Source of the DNA: Verrucomicrobiota bacterium
Lineage (GTDB): Bacteria; Verrucomicrobiota; Verrucomicrobiia; Verrucomicrobiales; Akkermansiaceae
DNA length: 35,120 bases
Assembly: GCA_026397725.1 (NCBI GenBank)
Contig: JAPLUI010000534.1
Location: 1-35,120 of the forward strand
Direction of reading: 5' to 3'
The translations under genes were made by a program, and so were the position numbers. This document shows, one piece after another, positions 16,336 to 23,912 of this stretch. Position 1 is the stretch's first letter; each line of letters starts with the position of its first letter. Below the pieces are notes generated by a model. The model was given only the letters and a program-made list of their open reading frames with translations, did not search any database and was not told the origin of the DNA.

Positions 16336-17166
16336 ATGGCGCGGGAACGGATTCTGATCACGGTAAAGACGTATCCGACCTTGTCCCGCAAACATGGCGA
16401 GACGGTTTGCACGGCGGGCGTCCGGGCGGATGGATCGTGGATCAGGCTCTATCCGGTGCCGTTCCGCCGGCTGAATGAAGACGAGCAGTATTCGAAGTTC
16501 GATTGGGTGGAACTGAATGTGAGGAAAGGAACATCCGATCCGCGGCCCGAAACCCACCATCCCACTGATCCCAAGGAGATCCGTGCGGTCGGCAGGATTG
16601 GAACCAAGTATGGCTGGAAAGACCGGCGGAAGGTGCTCAAGGCGGTGAAGGTTCACCAACATTTGCAGCCGCTGCTTGATGGCGCGAAGGCCAACCAACT
16701 TTCGCTCGCCTTGTTCAAGCCAGCCCGGGTGATTGATTTCCTCTGGGAGGAATGCGAGCGGGATTGGGACACGGCCAAGGTGGCGGCCATGAGGGACCAG
16801 GCGTCGCAAGGCGAGTTGTTCGCGGATGAGCAATGGCGGCAGACCTTCAAGCTCATGCCGAAACTGCCATATAACTTTTCATACAAGTTCGAGGATGCGG
16901 ACGGGAAGAAGAGCGAGCTACAGGTGTTGGATTGGGAAGTGGGCCAACTGTTTCAAAACTGTCTGAGGGACGCGAAGGGCGATGAAGCGATCGCGCTGGC
17001 AAGAGTGAAACAGAAGTATTGGGATGCCTTGCTGAAAACGGACCTCCACTTTTTCCTCGGAACCATGCAGCAGTTCCACGGATTCGCGCCCAACCCATGG
17101 GTGATCGTCGGGGTACTGCCAATGCCCTATCCGCCACCGGTGGCACAATTGGAGTTTTTTGAATGA
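16336..17166 (+). CDS. Conserved hypothetical partner of DUF488 protein
   Basis: A 276-residue protein starting MARERILITVKTYPTLSRKHGETVCTAG. The early region (GVRADGSWIRLYPVPFRRL, YSKFDWVELNV) is a compact beta-rich block, and TSDPRPETHHP follows. The remainder is mixed alpha/beta and ends QLEFFE. I do not know its function; my impression is that it is paired with DUF488 genes elsewhere. The 10-bp spacing shows it is co-transcribed with the DUF488 gene. No signal peptide or membrane segment is visible. Confidence 0.65.
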   Translation: MARERILITVKTYPTLSRKHGETVCTAGVRADGSWIRLYPVPFRRLNEDEQYSKFDWVELNVRKGTSDPRPETHHPTDPKEIRAVGRIGTKYGWKDRRKVLKAVKVHQHLQPLLDGAKANQLSLALFKPARVIDFLWEECERDWDTAKVAAMRDQASQGELFADEQWRQTFKLMPKLPYNFSYKFEDADGKKSELQVLDWEVGQLFQNCLRDAKGDEAIALARVKQKYWDALLKTDLHFFLGTMQQFHGFAPNPWVIVGVLPMPYPPPVAQLEFFE

Positions 17167-17239
17167 GGCAACGGTCTTCAGCCACAGCCGAAGAGTTCCG
17201 GATCGAGACGACAAAGACCGGTGGTGGTTTTTGCCGGGC

Positions 17240-19171
17240 ATTCTGGGCTCAAATGACGCGAAATCCTTATCCCCGTAGGCTTACAGCTTGTTTTGAATTT
17301 CATTTGTAGCCATCATTAGTTGAAAATAGTTGAAAATAATTCTTTACAAGTAAACACATATTGGCTATTTTTCATAGCCATCAAGACGCGCCACCCCATC
17401 CACCTCGAAATCCAACGCCGGGACACCACCCCGGTCGGCATCCTGCGCACCACCTATCGGGATCCCGGCTCGGGTCGCATCCGTCACACTACCCACGGTC
17501 GCCTCACCGGACTCGCCCTTGAGGATTTGCTCGTGATCCAAGCCACGTTGCGCGGCGAGGTCATGCTCAAGTCCGAGCCCCAAGCCCTTCGCCTCACCGC
17601 CTCGCTTGAATTCGGTGCCAGTGCCGCCCTGTTGCGCCTGGCCAAAGACATCGGCCTCGACCAAGCCCTCTATTCGCGGCCCCACGAACCCTGGGTGCGG
17701 GACTGCCTCGCGATGATCGTGGGGCGTCTCGTCTATCAAGGCAGCAAGCTCTCCCTGTCCCAGTGCGCCACCCACTCCGCCCTGTGGAGTCTTTGCGGCT
17801 TCGAGGGTCCCATCGATGTCAACGAACACTGCTACGCTCCCATGGACCGGCTTCTGGAGCGCCAGCACGCCATTGAAAGACACCTTGCCGCCAGGCATCT
17901 GGCCAACGGCACCCTGATCCTCTACGACATCACCAGCAGCTATTTCGAAGGCGAATACGCCGAGAGCGACCTCGTCATGTTCGGCCACGACCGCGACCAC
18001 AAGGACGGGCACGAACAAGTCGTCATCGGTCTCATCACCAACGCCGAAGGCTGCCCCGTTTGCGTCGAGGTCTTTCCCGGCAACACCCAGGATGCGAGCA
18101 CCGTCATTGATAAAGTCCGCGAACTGCGCACCCGCCATGGCATCGGGGACATCGTGTTTGTCGGAGATCGTGGCATGATCACCGCGAGCAACGAAGCCAA
18201 ACTCAGCGCCCTGCCCGCCGGGGATGGCATTAAAATCATCAGTGCCCTGACCCACCGCGAAATCGTGCAAATGCTCGAGCGTTCCGGCAACCAGCCCGAA
18301 CTCTTCGATCAAACCAAGATCGTTGAAATCACCGAACCGGACGACCCCTCCCGCCGCTACTGCCTATGCCGCAACCCGCAAACCGCCAACCGCGAAACCA
18401 CCACCCGCCGCGAACTCCTTGAGCGCACGCGCCAGGAACTCCAACGCATCGCCGCCACCGCGCTCAAAAGCCGGCAAACCAAAAAACCGGCGAGCGACGA
18501 ACTCATCGGCGCCCGGGTCGGCACGGTCCTGGCCAAGACCAGGATGGGCAAATACATCATCTGGAAAATGCAGCCCGGCGGCATCCTGGACTGGCGTCTT
18601 GACGAAAGCAAAATCGCCGCCGACCAAGCCCTTGACGGCTGCTACGTGATCAAAACCACGGTCAATGCCGAGGCCATGACCAAGGAGCAGGCGGTGGCCC
18701 GCTACAAGAGCCTCAGCCAGGTGGAACAAGCCTTCCGCAACCTCAAGACCGTCAGCCTGGAAATGCGGCCGATGTATCACAAGACGGATGATCGCATCCG
18801 CGCCCATGTGTTCCTGTGCATGCTCGCCTACTATCTTCAGTGGCACCTCACCCGGCGGCTCGCACCTCTCCTTGATGGGCAGCGCGATGAACTCGAAGCC
18901 GGGACCTTGGCACCCCAAGACCGGCGCTGGACCCTGACCAACATCATCGAGATCCTCAAAGCCCAACGTCGTCAAACCGTCAGCCTGTGCGGTACGACCT
19001 TCGACCAAGTCACCGAACCCACCGCCGACCAGGCCCGCCTGTTAGCGCTCCTGCGGGCTCCTGCGGAAACCGCAAAAAATCCGGGACCGGCCATGTAGCC
19101 ACCGCCACGAAATCAAAAACCGGCTGGAAGCCCGGTGCAATAAGGGAAAATGCGGCGTCTAAGGCCAGAAT
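17240..19171 (+). mobile_element. IS1634-type insertion sequence (ends tentative)
   Basis: The element is defined by the transposase gene inside it. Candidate ends are an inverted ATTCTGG at 17240-17246 and 19165-19171, with looser inward similarity (CTxA, CGC, TTAT). This gives about 1.93 kb, a plausible size for the family. I see no clear target-site duplication, so the ends are tentative. The right end cuts an HNH endonuclease gene. Confidence 0.45.
17320..19098 (+). CDS. IS1634-family transposase
   Basis: A DDE transposase of about 590 residues. Landmarks are the N-terminal RDTTPVGILRTTYRDPGSGRIRHTTHGRL, LILYDITSSYFEGE with the first catalytic Asp, DIVFVGDRGMITASN with the second, and the C-terminal VARYKSLSQVEQAFRNLK, which holds the catalytic Glu region. 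HVFLCMLAYYLQWHL follows, as in this family. It appears complete. No ATG lies near the expected start; the TTG at 17320 is used here, and the first 20 or so residues may not be translated. Two direct copies of AGTTGAAAAT sit at the start. Confidence 0.88.
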   Translation: MKIVENNSLQVNTYWLFFIAIKTRHPIHLEIQRRDTTPVGILRTTYRDPGSGRIRHTTHGRLTGLALEDLLVIQATLRGEVMLKSEPQALRLTASLEFGASAALLRLAKDIGLDQALYSRPHEPWVRDCLAMIVGRLVYQGSKLSLSQCATHSALWSLCGFEGPIDVNEHCYAPMDRLLERQHAIERHLAARHLANGTLILYDITSSYFEGEYAESDLVMFGHDRDHKDGHEQVVIGLITNAEGCPVCVEVFPGNTQDASTVIDKVRELRTRHGIGDIVFVGDRGMITASNEAKLSALPAGDGIKIISALTHREIVQMLERSGNQPELFDQTKIVEITEPDDPSRRYCLCRNPQTANRETTTRRELLERTRQELQRIAATALKSRQTKKPASDELIGARVGTVLAKTRMGKYIIWKMQPGGILDWRLDESKIAADQALDGCYVIKTTVNAEAMTKEQAVARYKSLSQVEQAFRNLKTVSLEMRPMYHKTDDRIRAHVFLCMLAYYLQWHLTRRLAPLLDGQRDELEAGTLAPQDRRWTLTNIIEILKAQRRQTVSLCGTTFDQVTEPTADQARLLALLRAPAETAKNPGPAM

Positions 19172-19485
19172 ATTCGTTTTGCCAAGGATGGCTGGCCATC
19201 CGCGGTGAAGCGTTCCCACACCCGATCCTTGTCGCCGCCGAGCGCATGGAACGGCATGGGGATGTCCGGCGCATTACGCTGCCGCTGTTGCACCAGTTCC
19301 CAGTAGTCGCGGAACCGCGAGACGAGGCGGACGTCGTAGCGGACCCAGCCGTCCGGGATGTCGCCGGATTCAATCAGGTCGATGACCGTGAGCAGCATCA
19401 GCGGCTTGTGCGGGGCGATGCCGCGGGCTGCGGTGTTGGCCACATTGAGGTTGGCGAGCTTGCCGAGGAACTGGTCAGCAGTCAT
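19159..19485 (-). pseudogene. N-terminal remnant of HNH-type restriction endonuclease
   Basis: The reading frame starts MTADQFLGKLANLNV and has APHKPLMLLTVIDLIESGDIPDGWVRYD, then RFRDYWELVQ. This is the N-terminal domain of HNH restriction endonucleases, a group that includes enzymes reading phosphorothioated or methylated DNA. The frame ends after 108 codons at a TAG inside the presumed IS end. No HNH motif is seen, and no continuation exists beyond the left side of the IS (17167-17239), so the catalytic part has been lost. The family call is moderate; loss of the C-terminal half is clear. Confidence 0.6.
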
Positions 19486-19597
19486 GAGTTACGGGTGAGA
19501 CGAGGGAAAGCAAGTGGAAGTCAGCGAGTCCCGGCGGGCATGGGGTGGGTAAGAGCTGAGATGCTGAAAATCTGAAATGAGCGGGTGGCGGCGGGCC

Positions 19598-20425
19598 TCA
19601 GGGAACAAGGGCGCGGCCCTTGGCGGTGAGCCGGTATTTTTGCAGGCGGCTGTTGGGCTTGTCGGGGTTGGTTCGCTCGATGAGACTGGCTTCGAGGGCG
19701 GGAAGAAGATAAAGAAGCCGGAAGTTTTTCCGGGCACGCAAGTTGAGAGCCTGCTGAAGCTGCTCTCGATTCATTTCACCATTCAATACGGCGAGAAGGG
19801 CGGCGAGAAGGGCGGCGACTTGGGGTGTGACTTGGGGTGTGACTTGGGGTGTGACTTGGGGTGTGACTTGGGGTGTGACTTGCCCGGTGACTTGCCCGGT
19901 GACTTGCCCGGTGACTTGCCCGGTGACTTCCGGGATGACTTCCGGGGTGACTTCGGAGCCACTTGGAGCCGACTTGTCTTTCGCATGCACGGGCAGGCGG
20001 ACAAGGAAGTAGGAGTGGTCTTCGTCGAACTCGAATTCGGGCGGAGGCGAGCCGTTTTTCTTCATCGCCCGGAGAATCTTTGGAATGCCGGTCGAGCGAC
20101 CCTCGGTGATTTCAAGTTCCTTGAGGAAATCGCCGATGCGGCGGTTGCGATAACGCCTCGGGACGGCTTTGCCTTGGCGGAGTTGGTCAAGCCGCACCGA
20201 GCGGTCGGGGCCGGGATAGTTGACGATGACAATTTCCTCGGGGCTGATGCGAACCTCGATCGGTTCGCGGATTTCATATCCGCCGCCAAAGTTGTGGAAG
20301 TCGTTGGCGAATGCGCAAAGGGTATGCAGCACCGCCTCCGGGTTCCAGCCCTCCTTGAACTCAAGGCGTTCCGATTCCACGAGGGAGCCGGCAAGCAAGG
20401 CGGAGATGTCAATGGGGAGGGGCAT
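19598..20425 (-). CDS. AlbA_2/RecG-like ATP-binding protein, interior deleted in frame
   Basis: A 275-residue product. It begins MPLPIDISALLAGSLVESERLEFKEGWNPEAVLHTLCAFANDFHNFGGGY, the start of AlbA_2 (Schlafen-type) putative DNA-binding proteins. It then jumps at residue 50/51 directly to EIREPIEVRISPEEIVIVNYPGPDRSV and RRYRNRRIGDFLKELEITEGRSTGIPKI, the C-terminal HATPase/RecG-like part. Intact relatives have roughly 200 more residues between these blocks, so the protein has lost most of AlbA_2 and the linker, in frame (junction near 20275). After this comes a VTGQ/VTPQ four-residue repeat and a winged helix (QLQQALNLRARKNFRLLYLLPALEASLIERT). Translation is still possible, but function is doubtful. 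Confidence 0.7.
   Translation of the reverse strand: MPLPIDISALLAGSLVESERLEFKEGWNPEAVLHTLCAFANDFHNFGGGYEIREPIEVRISPEEIVIVNYPGPDRSVRLDQLRQGKAVPRRYRNRRIGDFLKELEITEGRSTGIPKILRAMKKNGSPPPEFEFDEDHSYFLVRLPVHAKDKSAPSGSEVTPEVIPEVTGQVTGQVTGQVTGQVTPQVTPQVTPQVTPQVTPQVAALLAALLAVLNGEMNREQLQQALNLRARKNFRLLYLLPALEASLIERTNPDKPNSRLQKYRLTAKGRALVP
19817..19948 (-). repeat. 12-bp tandem repeat inside the AlbA_2 gene
   Basis: Eleven 12-bp units in register with the reading frame: five of GACTTGGGGTGT, four of GACTTGCCCGGT and two GACTTCCGGGRT variants, as read on the plus strand. They encode VTPQ, VTGQ and PEVT/PEVI units on the minus strand. The identical copies suggest recent slippage expansion. A shorter 12-bp repeat of GCGAGAAGGGCG flanks it on the left. 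Confidence 0.9.
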
Positions 20426-20482
20426 TGGAGGAAGTGATGAGTGCTCGGCTTGGGTGAGACGAGGCAGAGGAGTAATCAGAGG

Positions 20483-20659
20483 TCAGCGAGGTTTGGGAGA
20501 GATCCGGGGGCCTTGGGGAAGGCGTCCGGCTATGAAATCGCGGGAAGCGGCGGCTTGGCGGAGCACGCGTGCCAGGGGTGCCGGAGCTTGGGCGGCGAGC
20601 GCCTTGCGTGCCGCGACATCGCGGGAATCGGGGAGACGAGGTTTGACTGAAGTGTTCAT
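20483..20659 (-). CDS. Small hypothetical reading frame upstream of AlbA_2 gene
   Basis: An ATG at 20659 opens 58 codons (MNTSVKPRLPDSRDVAARKALAAQAP...). It is rich in Ala and Arg with an amphipathic look and has no recognisable domain. It ends 57 bp before the AlbA_2 start on the same strand, so it could be the leading gene of that operon or the surviving start of a lost gene. High GC makes chance frames common here, so confidence is low. Confidence 0.25.
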   Translation of the reverse strand: MNTSVKPRLPDSRDVAARKALAAQAPAPLARVLRQAAASRDFIAGRLPQGPRISPKPR

Positions 20660-20804
20660 GAACCGAAGAATGGGGGAATCGGCGACCTCGGGCAAGGCTG
20701 GAATCGCAGGCGGCTGCCATATTCCTTCTTATACTTTACTTCAAAGGAAATCTCGGGATTCTGATGCTGTTGCCCCACCTTGGATAGCATCCTTGGTCCG
20801 ACAC

Positions 20805-20828
20805 CCCGCCTCGGCGGGATGTTTCTCT
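20805..20828 (+). terminator. Possible intrinsic terminator
   Basis: A short hairpin CCCGC-CTCG-GCGGG (20805-20818) is followed by ATGTTTCTCTTT. The stem is strong and the T-rich tail is interrupted. No intact plus-strand gene ends just before it, so if real it is left over from a deleted gene. Confidence 0.4.
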
Positions 20829-20841
20829 TTCTGGGCCTGTG

Positions 20842-20991
20842 TTGTTGATTCTCATCACGCCCAGCCATGTGATCAAGGCGATGGGCCACAGCGATGACGA
20901 GGCGAACGAAGCGATCCGCCTGAGCTGGTGCCATCTGACACTGGAGGTGGGTTGGAATGAAGTGGCGGGGCGGGTGAAAGGGCTCAGGTGA
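20842..20991 (+). pseudogene. C-terminal remnant of a second cysteine desulfurase
   Basis: The plus-strand frame reads ITPSHVIKAMGHSDDEANEA, then IRLSWCHLTLEV and ends VAGRVKGLR followed by TGA at 20989. This is the usual end of NifS/IscS/DndA-type desulfurases just after the catalytic loop (the SPSHVL... region). The catalytic cysteine, PLP lysine and everything upstream are absent; the preceding bases hold only a hairpin. It differs clearly in sequence from the intact dndA tail at 11.1 kb, so it is not a recent copy of it. It probably marks another, lost desulfurase-containing system, possibly a second dnd locus. Confidence 0.65.
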
Positions 20992-21026
20992 ACGCTGCAA
21001 AGCTGAAACACCAAGCGCACGGCATT

Positions 21027-21071
21027 CCGGCGCGAGACGCGCCGGAGACGGCCTGCGGCGAGACGCCGCAG
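21027..21071. repeat. Twin AGA-loop hairpins
   Basis: Two adjacent perfect 8-bp hairpins with the same loop: CCGGCGCG-AGA-CGCGCCGG (21027-21045) and CTGCGGCG-AGA-CGCCGCAG (21053-21071). There is no T-tract on either side, so they look like intergenic palindromic repeats rather than terminators. Confidence 0.6.
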
Positions 21072-21128
21072 CCACTTGGCTTGGAATGGGCTTGCGGCAA
21101 GGGTTAGGAATTTGATGTGACACGGGGT

Positions 21129-21170
21129 GGTTCGGCCTCGAACCGCCTACTGGTCCGCCCGCATGGGCGG
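21129..21170. repeat. REP-like double hairpin
   Basis: The first hairpin is GGTTCG-GCCT-CGAACC (21129-21144) and the second is CCGCCC-GCAT-GGGCGG (21155-21170). The same two-hairpin layout, with the same GCCT and GCAT loops but different bases in the first stem, ends the window (35073-35117). Confidence 0.55.
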
Positions 21171-21179
21171 GGTGAAAGG

Positions 21180-21479
21180 TTAGGCCATTACGGGTTTGGG
21201 TGCGGGGAGGATTTCCTTGCGGATTTGAGAGCCTTTTTCGGCCACCGCTTTACTAAGGTCGTATTCCGCTTGGAGGCGGATGAGAAGCACCGCGGAAATG
21301 CCGAGGTAGCGTTCGAGGCGCAAAGCGGTATCGGCTGAAACGCCTTTTCTCCCTGCGAAAATATCGCTGAGACGGCTGCGCGGAATGGCCATATTGCGTG
21401 CGGCTCTGGCGGCGGGAATCGCGCGTGCTTCAAGCTCATCGCAGATGAGACCAGCGGCTGGGTTGGTATGGAGTTTCAT
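21180..21479 (-). CDS. higA: HigA-type antitoxin
   Basis: A 99-residue protein starting MKLHTNPAAGLICDELEARAIPAARAARNMAIPRSRLSDIFAGRKGVS. The XRE-type helix-turn-helix (about 25-75, including SRLSDIFAGRKGVSADTALRLERYLG) is typical of HigA antitoxins. It neutralises HigB and represses the operon. The ATG at 21479 lies 4 bp after the higB stop, giving the toxin-first order characteristic of higBA. It appears intact. Confidence 0.85.
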   Translation of the reverse strand: MKLHTNPAAGLICDELEARAIPAARAARNMAIPRSRLSDIFAGRKGVSADTALRLERYLGISAVLLIRLQAEYDLSKAVAEKGSQIRKEILPAPKPVMA

Positions 21480-21483
21480 GGGA

Positions 21484-21789
21484 TCAGTGGGTGTCTTCGA
21501 TTTTGACGAGAGAAACATCGGTGAGTTGGCTATTTGCCCAAGCAAAGGTAATGCGCCATTTTGAAGCGCGGGAATTGGCATCCATGGAATAGCGACCGGT
21601 ACCATGGAGTTTGTGGTAATGGAGCGAATGGAGAGTGAGGAGATCCTTTTCAACAGCGTGATGAAGAATGACGAGTCGTTCTTGAGCTTTATCAAGGCGG
21701 ATGTCGCCCAAGTGCTTTGCTGCTTTTTTCGTCAGTGCCTCACCGAGGAAGATTTTCTCGGTGAGCGGATCTGCAAAGCTCTTGATCAT
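21484..21789 (-). CDS. higB: HigB-type toxin (RelE/ParE superfamily)
   Basis: A 101-residue protein starting MIKSFADPLTEKIFLGEALTKKAAKHLG. It has the HigB pattern: an N-terminal helix, a conserved RLVILHHAVEKDLLTL-LHYHKLHGTGRYSMDAN core, and the KWRITFAWANSQLTDVSLVKIEDTH tail with the conserved basic and His residues. HigB cleaves mRNA on the ribosome. The ATG at 21789 fits the family start and lies 8 nt after a good -10 box; a longer frame exists but runs into the promoter. It appears intact, with higA directly behind it. Confidence 0.87.
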   Translation of the reverse strand: MIKSFADPLTEKIFLGEALTKKAAKHLGDIRLDKAQERLVILHHAVEKDLLTLHSLHYHKLHGTGRYSMDANSRASKWRITFAWANSQLTDVSLVKIEDTH

Positions 21790-21797
21790 GACGCCGT

Positions 21798-21825
21798 ATT
21801 GTAATCCAAAAAGAGAACACGTCAA
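21798..21825 (-). promoter_or_regulatory. higBA promoter, probably leaderless
   Basis: On the minus strand: TTGACG (21820-21825), a 16-bp spacer and TACAAT (21798-21803), then only 8 nt to the higB ATG. The boxes are near consensus. With normal spacing transcription would begin one to three bases before the start codon. Confidence 0.65.
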
Positions 21826-21910
21826 GAAATATCACGGCGTCTCTGTTCCGTCCGCTGTCTCCTGTTCGGCCAATCCAGAAAAGGCAGTGACGGCTCGTGG
21901 GCTGTTTCAT

Positions 21911-22341
21911 TCACTGGCAGGCTGAAGCCTGCGCCCCATGGCTCCACGCTTCCCACTTTTCCTTCGACGGTCCGTAGCCGATGGTTTCCTCGCGGAGGTC
22001 GAGTTTGCGGAGCTTGGCGCTGAAACGGTCCATCTTGCGGCGGTCCGGGTGGTCCTTGGCGAGGAAGCGCTCCTTGAAAAACAGGAGTTGGTGCTCGGGA
22101 CCGGTGCGGTGGTCGATGACGGTGACGAAGAGAAAAACGAAACCTTGGGTGAAGCCGTGTGGAATTTCAGCAGGTTGAACTCCGACCCGATTTGCATGCG
22201 TCCCCGTAGCTCGGCGACGGTGATGCGGAGCAGCGAGGGGATGACGGGGTCGTTGCCCGGGTCGAGCAAATAGACCGCGCCGGGAAGCCGCTTGCCATAA
22301 GGCAGCGCGTGCACGGCTTGGCGGTATTCGGCGGCGGTCAC
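21911..22341 (-). pseudogene. Dnd-methyltransferase copy reduced to its two ends
   Basis: From the GTG at 22341 the frame repeats the first 70 or so residues of the phosphorothioation-associated methyltransferase (EYRQAVHALPYGKRLPGAVY...FHTASPKVSF). At about 22132 it meets, out of frame, the last 75 or so residues (FVTVIDHRTGPEHQLLFFKE...ETIGYGPSKEKWE). About 520 codons including the SAM motif are missing, and the extreme C-terminus is replaced by other sequence. The upstream promoter boxes are retained. It is a dead copy closely related to the gene at 13.2-15.2 kb. Confidence 0.9.
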
Positions 22342-22347
22342 GGGAGA

Positions 22348-22376
22348 CGTATAGCAAACCTGCGAGCGCCCGTCAC
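22348..22376 (-). promoter_or_regulatory. Retained promoter of the dead Dnd-methyltransferase copy
   Basis: GTGACG (22371-22376), a 17-bp spacer, TATACG (22348-22353), then 6 nt to the GTG start, as in the intact operon. Boxes are unchanged while the spacer has several substitutions. Confidence 0.45.
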
Positions 22377-22426
22377 GTCTCAGAAATTTGCCGCCAAAAT
22401 GTATTGCAGTGAACAAGGTGGCCACG

Positions 22427-22603
22427 ATGCGCTATCCGCACTTCAATGCTGCAAGAGTGATCATGGCCAGCAATGGCTGGGTGAAAGACAACGGTTCGAA
22501 TCGATTCATGGAAATTTCAGAGAAGGGCCTCCGGTGGCTGGAAGAATTCGATGAAGTGGCGAACGAGCCATCCGTTGTGTTGCAAGACTCGATAGCCCTC
22601 TGA
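22427..22603 (+). pseudogene. Small fragment of an unrecognised gene
   Basis: From an ATG at 22427 the frame reads MRYPHFNAARVIMASNGW, then VKDNGSNRFMEISEKGLRWLEEF. This resembles a winged-helix end (helix, turn, beta wing, final helix). From about 22570 the frame runs antisense to the dinD remnant and is no longer meaningful. A 24-bp stretch inside it (22475-22498) recurs exactly at 24611-24634, at the seam of another fragment. Probably a shard of a larger gene. Confidence 0.35.
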
Positions 22604-22753
22604 ATGGCGGTCATGAAATTCTCCCAACGGGCGTAGCCGGAGGGGCTCCTGAAGGTCCCTGGCAAACCAGAATTCCAGCGCCTTTTCTTCCGGATGGTTC
22701 TTGGCCAGTTGGTCGAACCGGACTTGGAGGGTGATGATTCGTTCGGAATTCAT
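22583..22753 (-). pseudogene. dinD-like gene, frameshifted N-terminal fragment
   Basis: The frame from the ATG at 22753 reads MNSERIITLQVRFDQLAKNH, then LEFWFARDLQEPL. After an apparent one-base C insertion (near 22642) the next frame continues GYARWENFMTAIQRAIESC. The combined sequence is the start of DinD, the DNA-damage-inducible protein with a BRO/KilA-N-like domain. The rest, about 230 residues, is missing beyond about 22583. It lies 17 bp behind the kinase-like gene on the same strand, so the two may once have been an operon. Confidence 0.75.
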
Positions 22754-22770
22754 GGGAGGTGGATCAGCTA

Positions 22771-23475
22771 TCAGTAATTGGCGGAAGAAGCGGTGCAGAG
22801 TTTGGTGACCGAATCGAGGAGGGCGCCGGAGATGGGTTGGACGCGAAGGTCGATGGGCGCGAGCAGTCCGTCGTCCATGAGGATGAGGTTGCCGCGATGG
22901 GTGTCGGAGATGACGACGTATCGTTCGGGATCGAAGAAGGCGATATTGCCGTCGATGATGAACCGCCGCCAACCTGAGGTGGTGAAAAAGTGCTGGATTT
23001 CCTCATCGGTGGCGGGGGTGCCGGCGATGGCGGGTTGTTGAATCAAGAGCCGGAGGCCCGAGTCGGCCGCGAGAGCACCGAGAAATCGGACGTTGTCGCC
23101 GAAGAGTTCGTTGTGGAGAGCCCAACGCTCCAAGTAGGCGATGGGAGAGGCTTTGGGCTCGTCGTTCGGTCGATGCATGACAAGCAGGCCGAAGAAGTCG
23201 GGCCAGGTGGCCTTGAGCACGGCCTTGGTATCGGGCAGATACCAGACTTGATGCTCGTTCCCTTCCTCGTCCGGAATGCGACTCAGGACGTCCGGGGGGG
23301 CTTGGAGGAAGAGCCCTTGCTCGTTGGCGACTTGATGGAAGATTCCGAGTTCCTCGTGGAAATAGGTAGCACCGCCTTGAAGGCGCGAAACTGCTTCGCA
23401 GCGGCTTCGGAGTTCTGCAACAAGTGCTTGGAGCGGGATTCCCGGAGGAGCGTGGCTTGGTTCATGGGCGGACAT
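22771..23475 (-). CDS. Kinase-fold-like protein of unknown function
   Basis: A 234-residue cytosolic protein starting MSAHEPSHAPPGIPLQALVAELRSRCEAVSRLQGGATYFHEE. Its C-terminal half has VVISDTHRGNLILMDDGLLAPIDLR, a layout similar to the catalytic loop (HRxN) and metal-binding Asp of small kinase-like proteins found in phages and mobile elements. A stretch with KAVLKATWPDFFG could hold the nucleotide-binding lysine. The resemblance is at motif level, so a catalytic role is only a suggestion. It is full length as far as I can tell and leads the operon that ends in the dinD remnant. Confidence 0.6.
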   Translation of the reverse strand: MSAHEPSHAPPGIPLQALVAELRSRCEAVSRLQGGATYFHEELGIFHQVANEQGLFLQAPPDVLSRIPDEEGNEHQVWYLPDTKAVLKATWPDFFGLLVMHRPNDEPKASPIAYLERWALHNELFGDNVRFLGALAADSGLRLLIQQPAIAGTPATDEEIQHFFTTSGWRRFIIDGNIAFFDPERYVVISDTHRGNLILMDDGLLAPIDLRVQPISGALLDSVTKLCTASSANY

Positions 23476-23636
23476 TAATGGAATAAGTGTGAAGGATCAA
23501 GCGGAGAGTTGGGGGTCTCAGGGAATCACTTTCGTGTCTCTCTTGCCGGTTGCGGTTGCTATCATCTATTCCTCCTTCCCGATCAATACGCGATCGCTGG
23601 CTTGCCATGATGGGAGATTGATGGCATGCTTCGGCC

Positions 23637-23912
23637 ATGAGCATTACCATTACGGTTGGCAAGGCGGGGCGGCTGGTGGTGCCGAAGGCCATTCGTGACA
23701 ATCTGGGGCTGCGCGAAGGGTCTCGATTGCGCTTGGAGGTTCTAGGAGGCAAGTTCGAGGCCGTGCCGGAGGCGAACGACGTCCGAATCGTGATGAAGAA
23801 TGGATTTCCGGTCATTCGTGGCGGACCGCCACTGCGGGAGGGAGATATCACGAAGTCGATCAAGGCAGACCGTGAAGCAAGGGCAGAGAGCATCGTCCGA
23901 AAAACGAAATGA
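23637..23912 (+). CDS. AbrB/SpoVT-type antitoxin (VapB-like)
   Basis: A 91-residue protein beginning MSITITVGKAGRLVVPKAIRDNLGLREGSRLRLEV, the classic swapped-hairpin AbrB domain (KAGRLVVPKAIR). The C-terminal half (NGFPVIRGGPPLREGDITKSIKADREARAESI) would wrap the partner toxin. Such antitoxins bind the operator and neutralise PIN toxins. It overlaps the next gene by 4 bp (ATGA), as usual for vapBC pairs. Confidence 0.85.
   Translation: MSITITVGKAGRLVVPKAIRDNLGLREGSRLRLEVLGGKFEAVPEANDVRIVMKNGFPVIRGGPPLREGDITKSIKADREARAESIVRKTK

Noticed and set aside
17365..19008. Long minus-strand frames opposite the IS1634 transposase
   Set aside because: The plus frame carries the full set of transposase motifs; the antisense frames are codon-bias shadows.
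19817..19948. Possible CRISPR-like or regulatory array in the 12-bp repeats
   Set aside because: Units are contiguous with no spacers, in codon register, and encode a four-residue linker.
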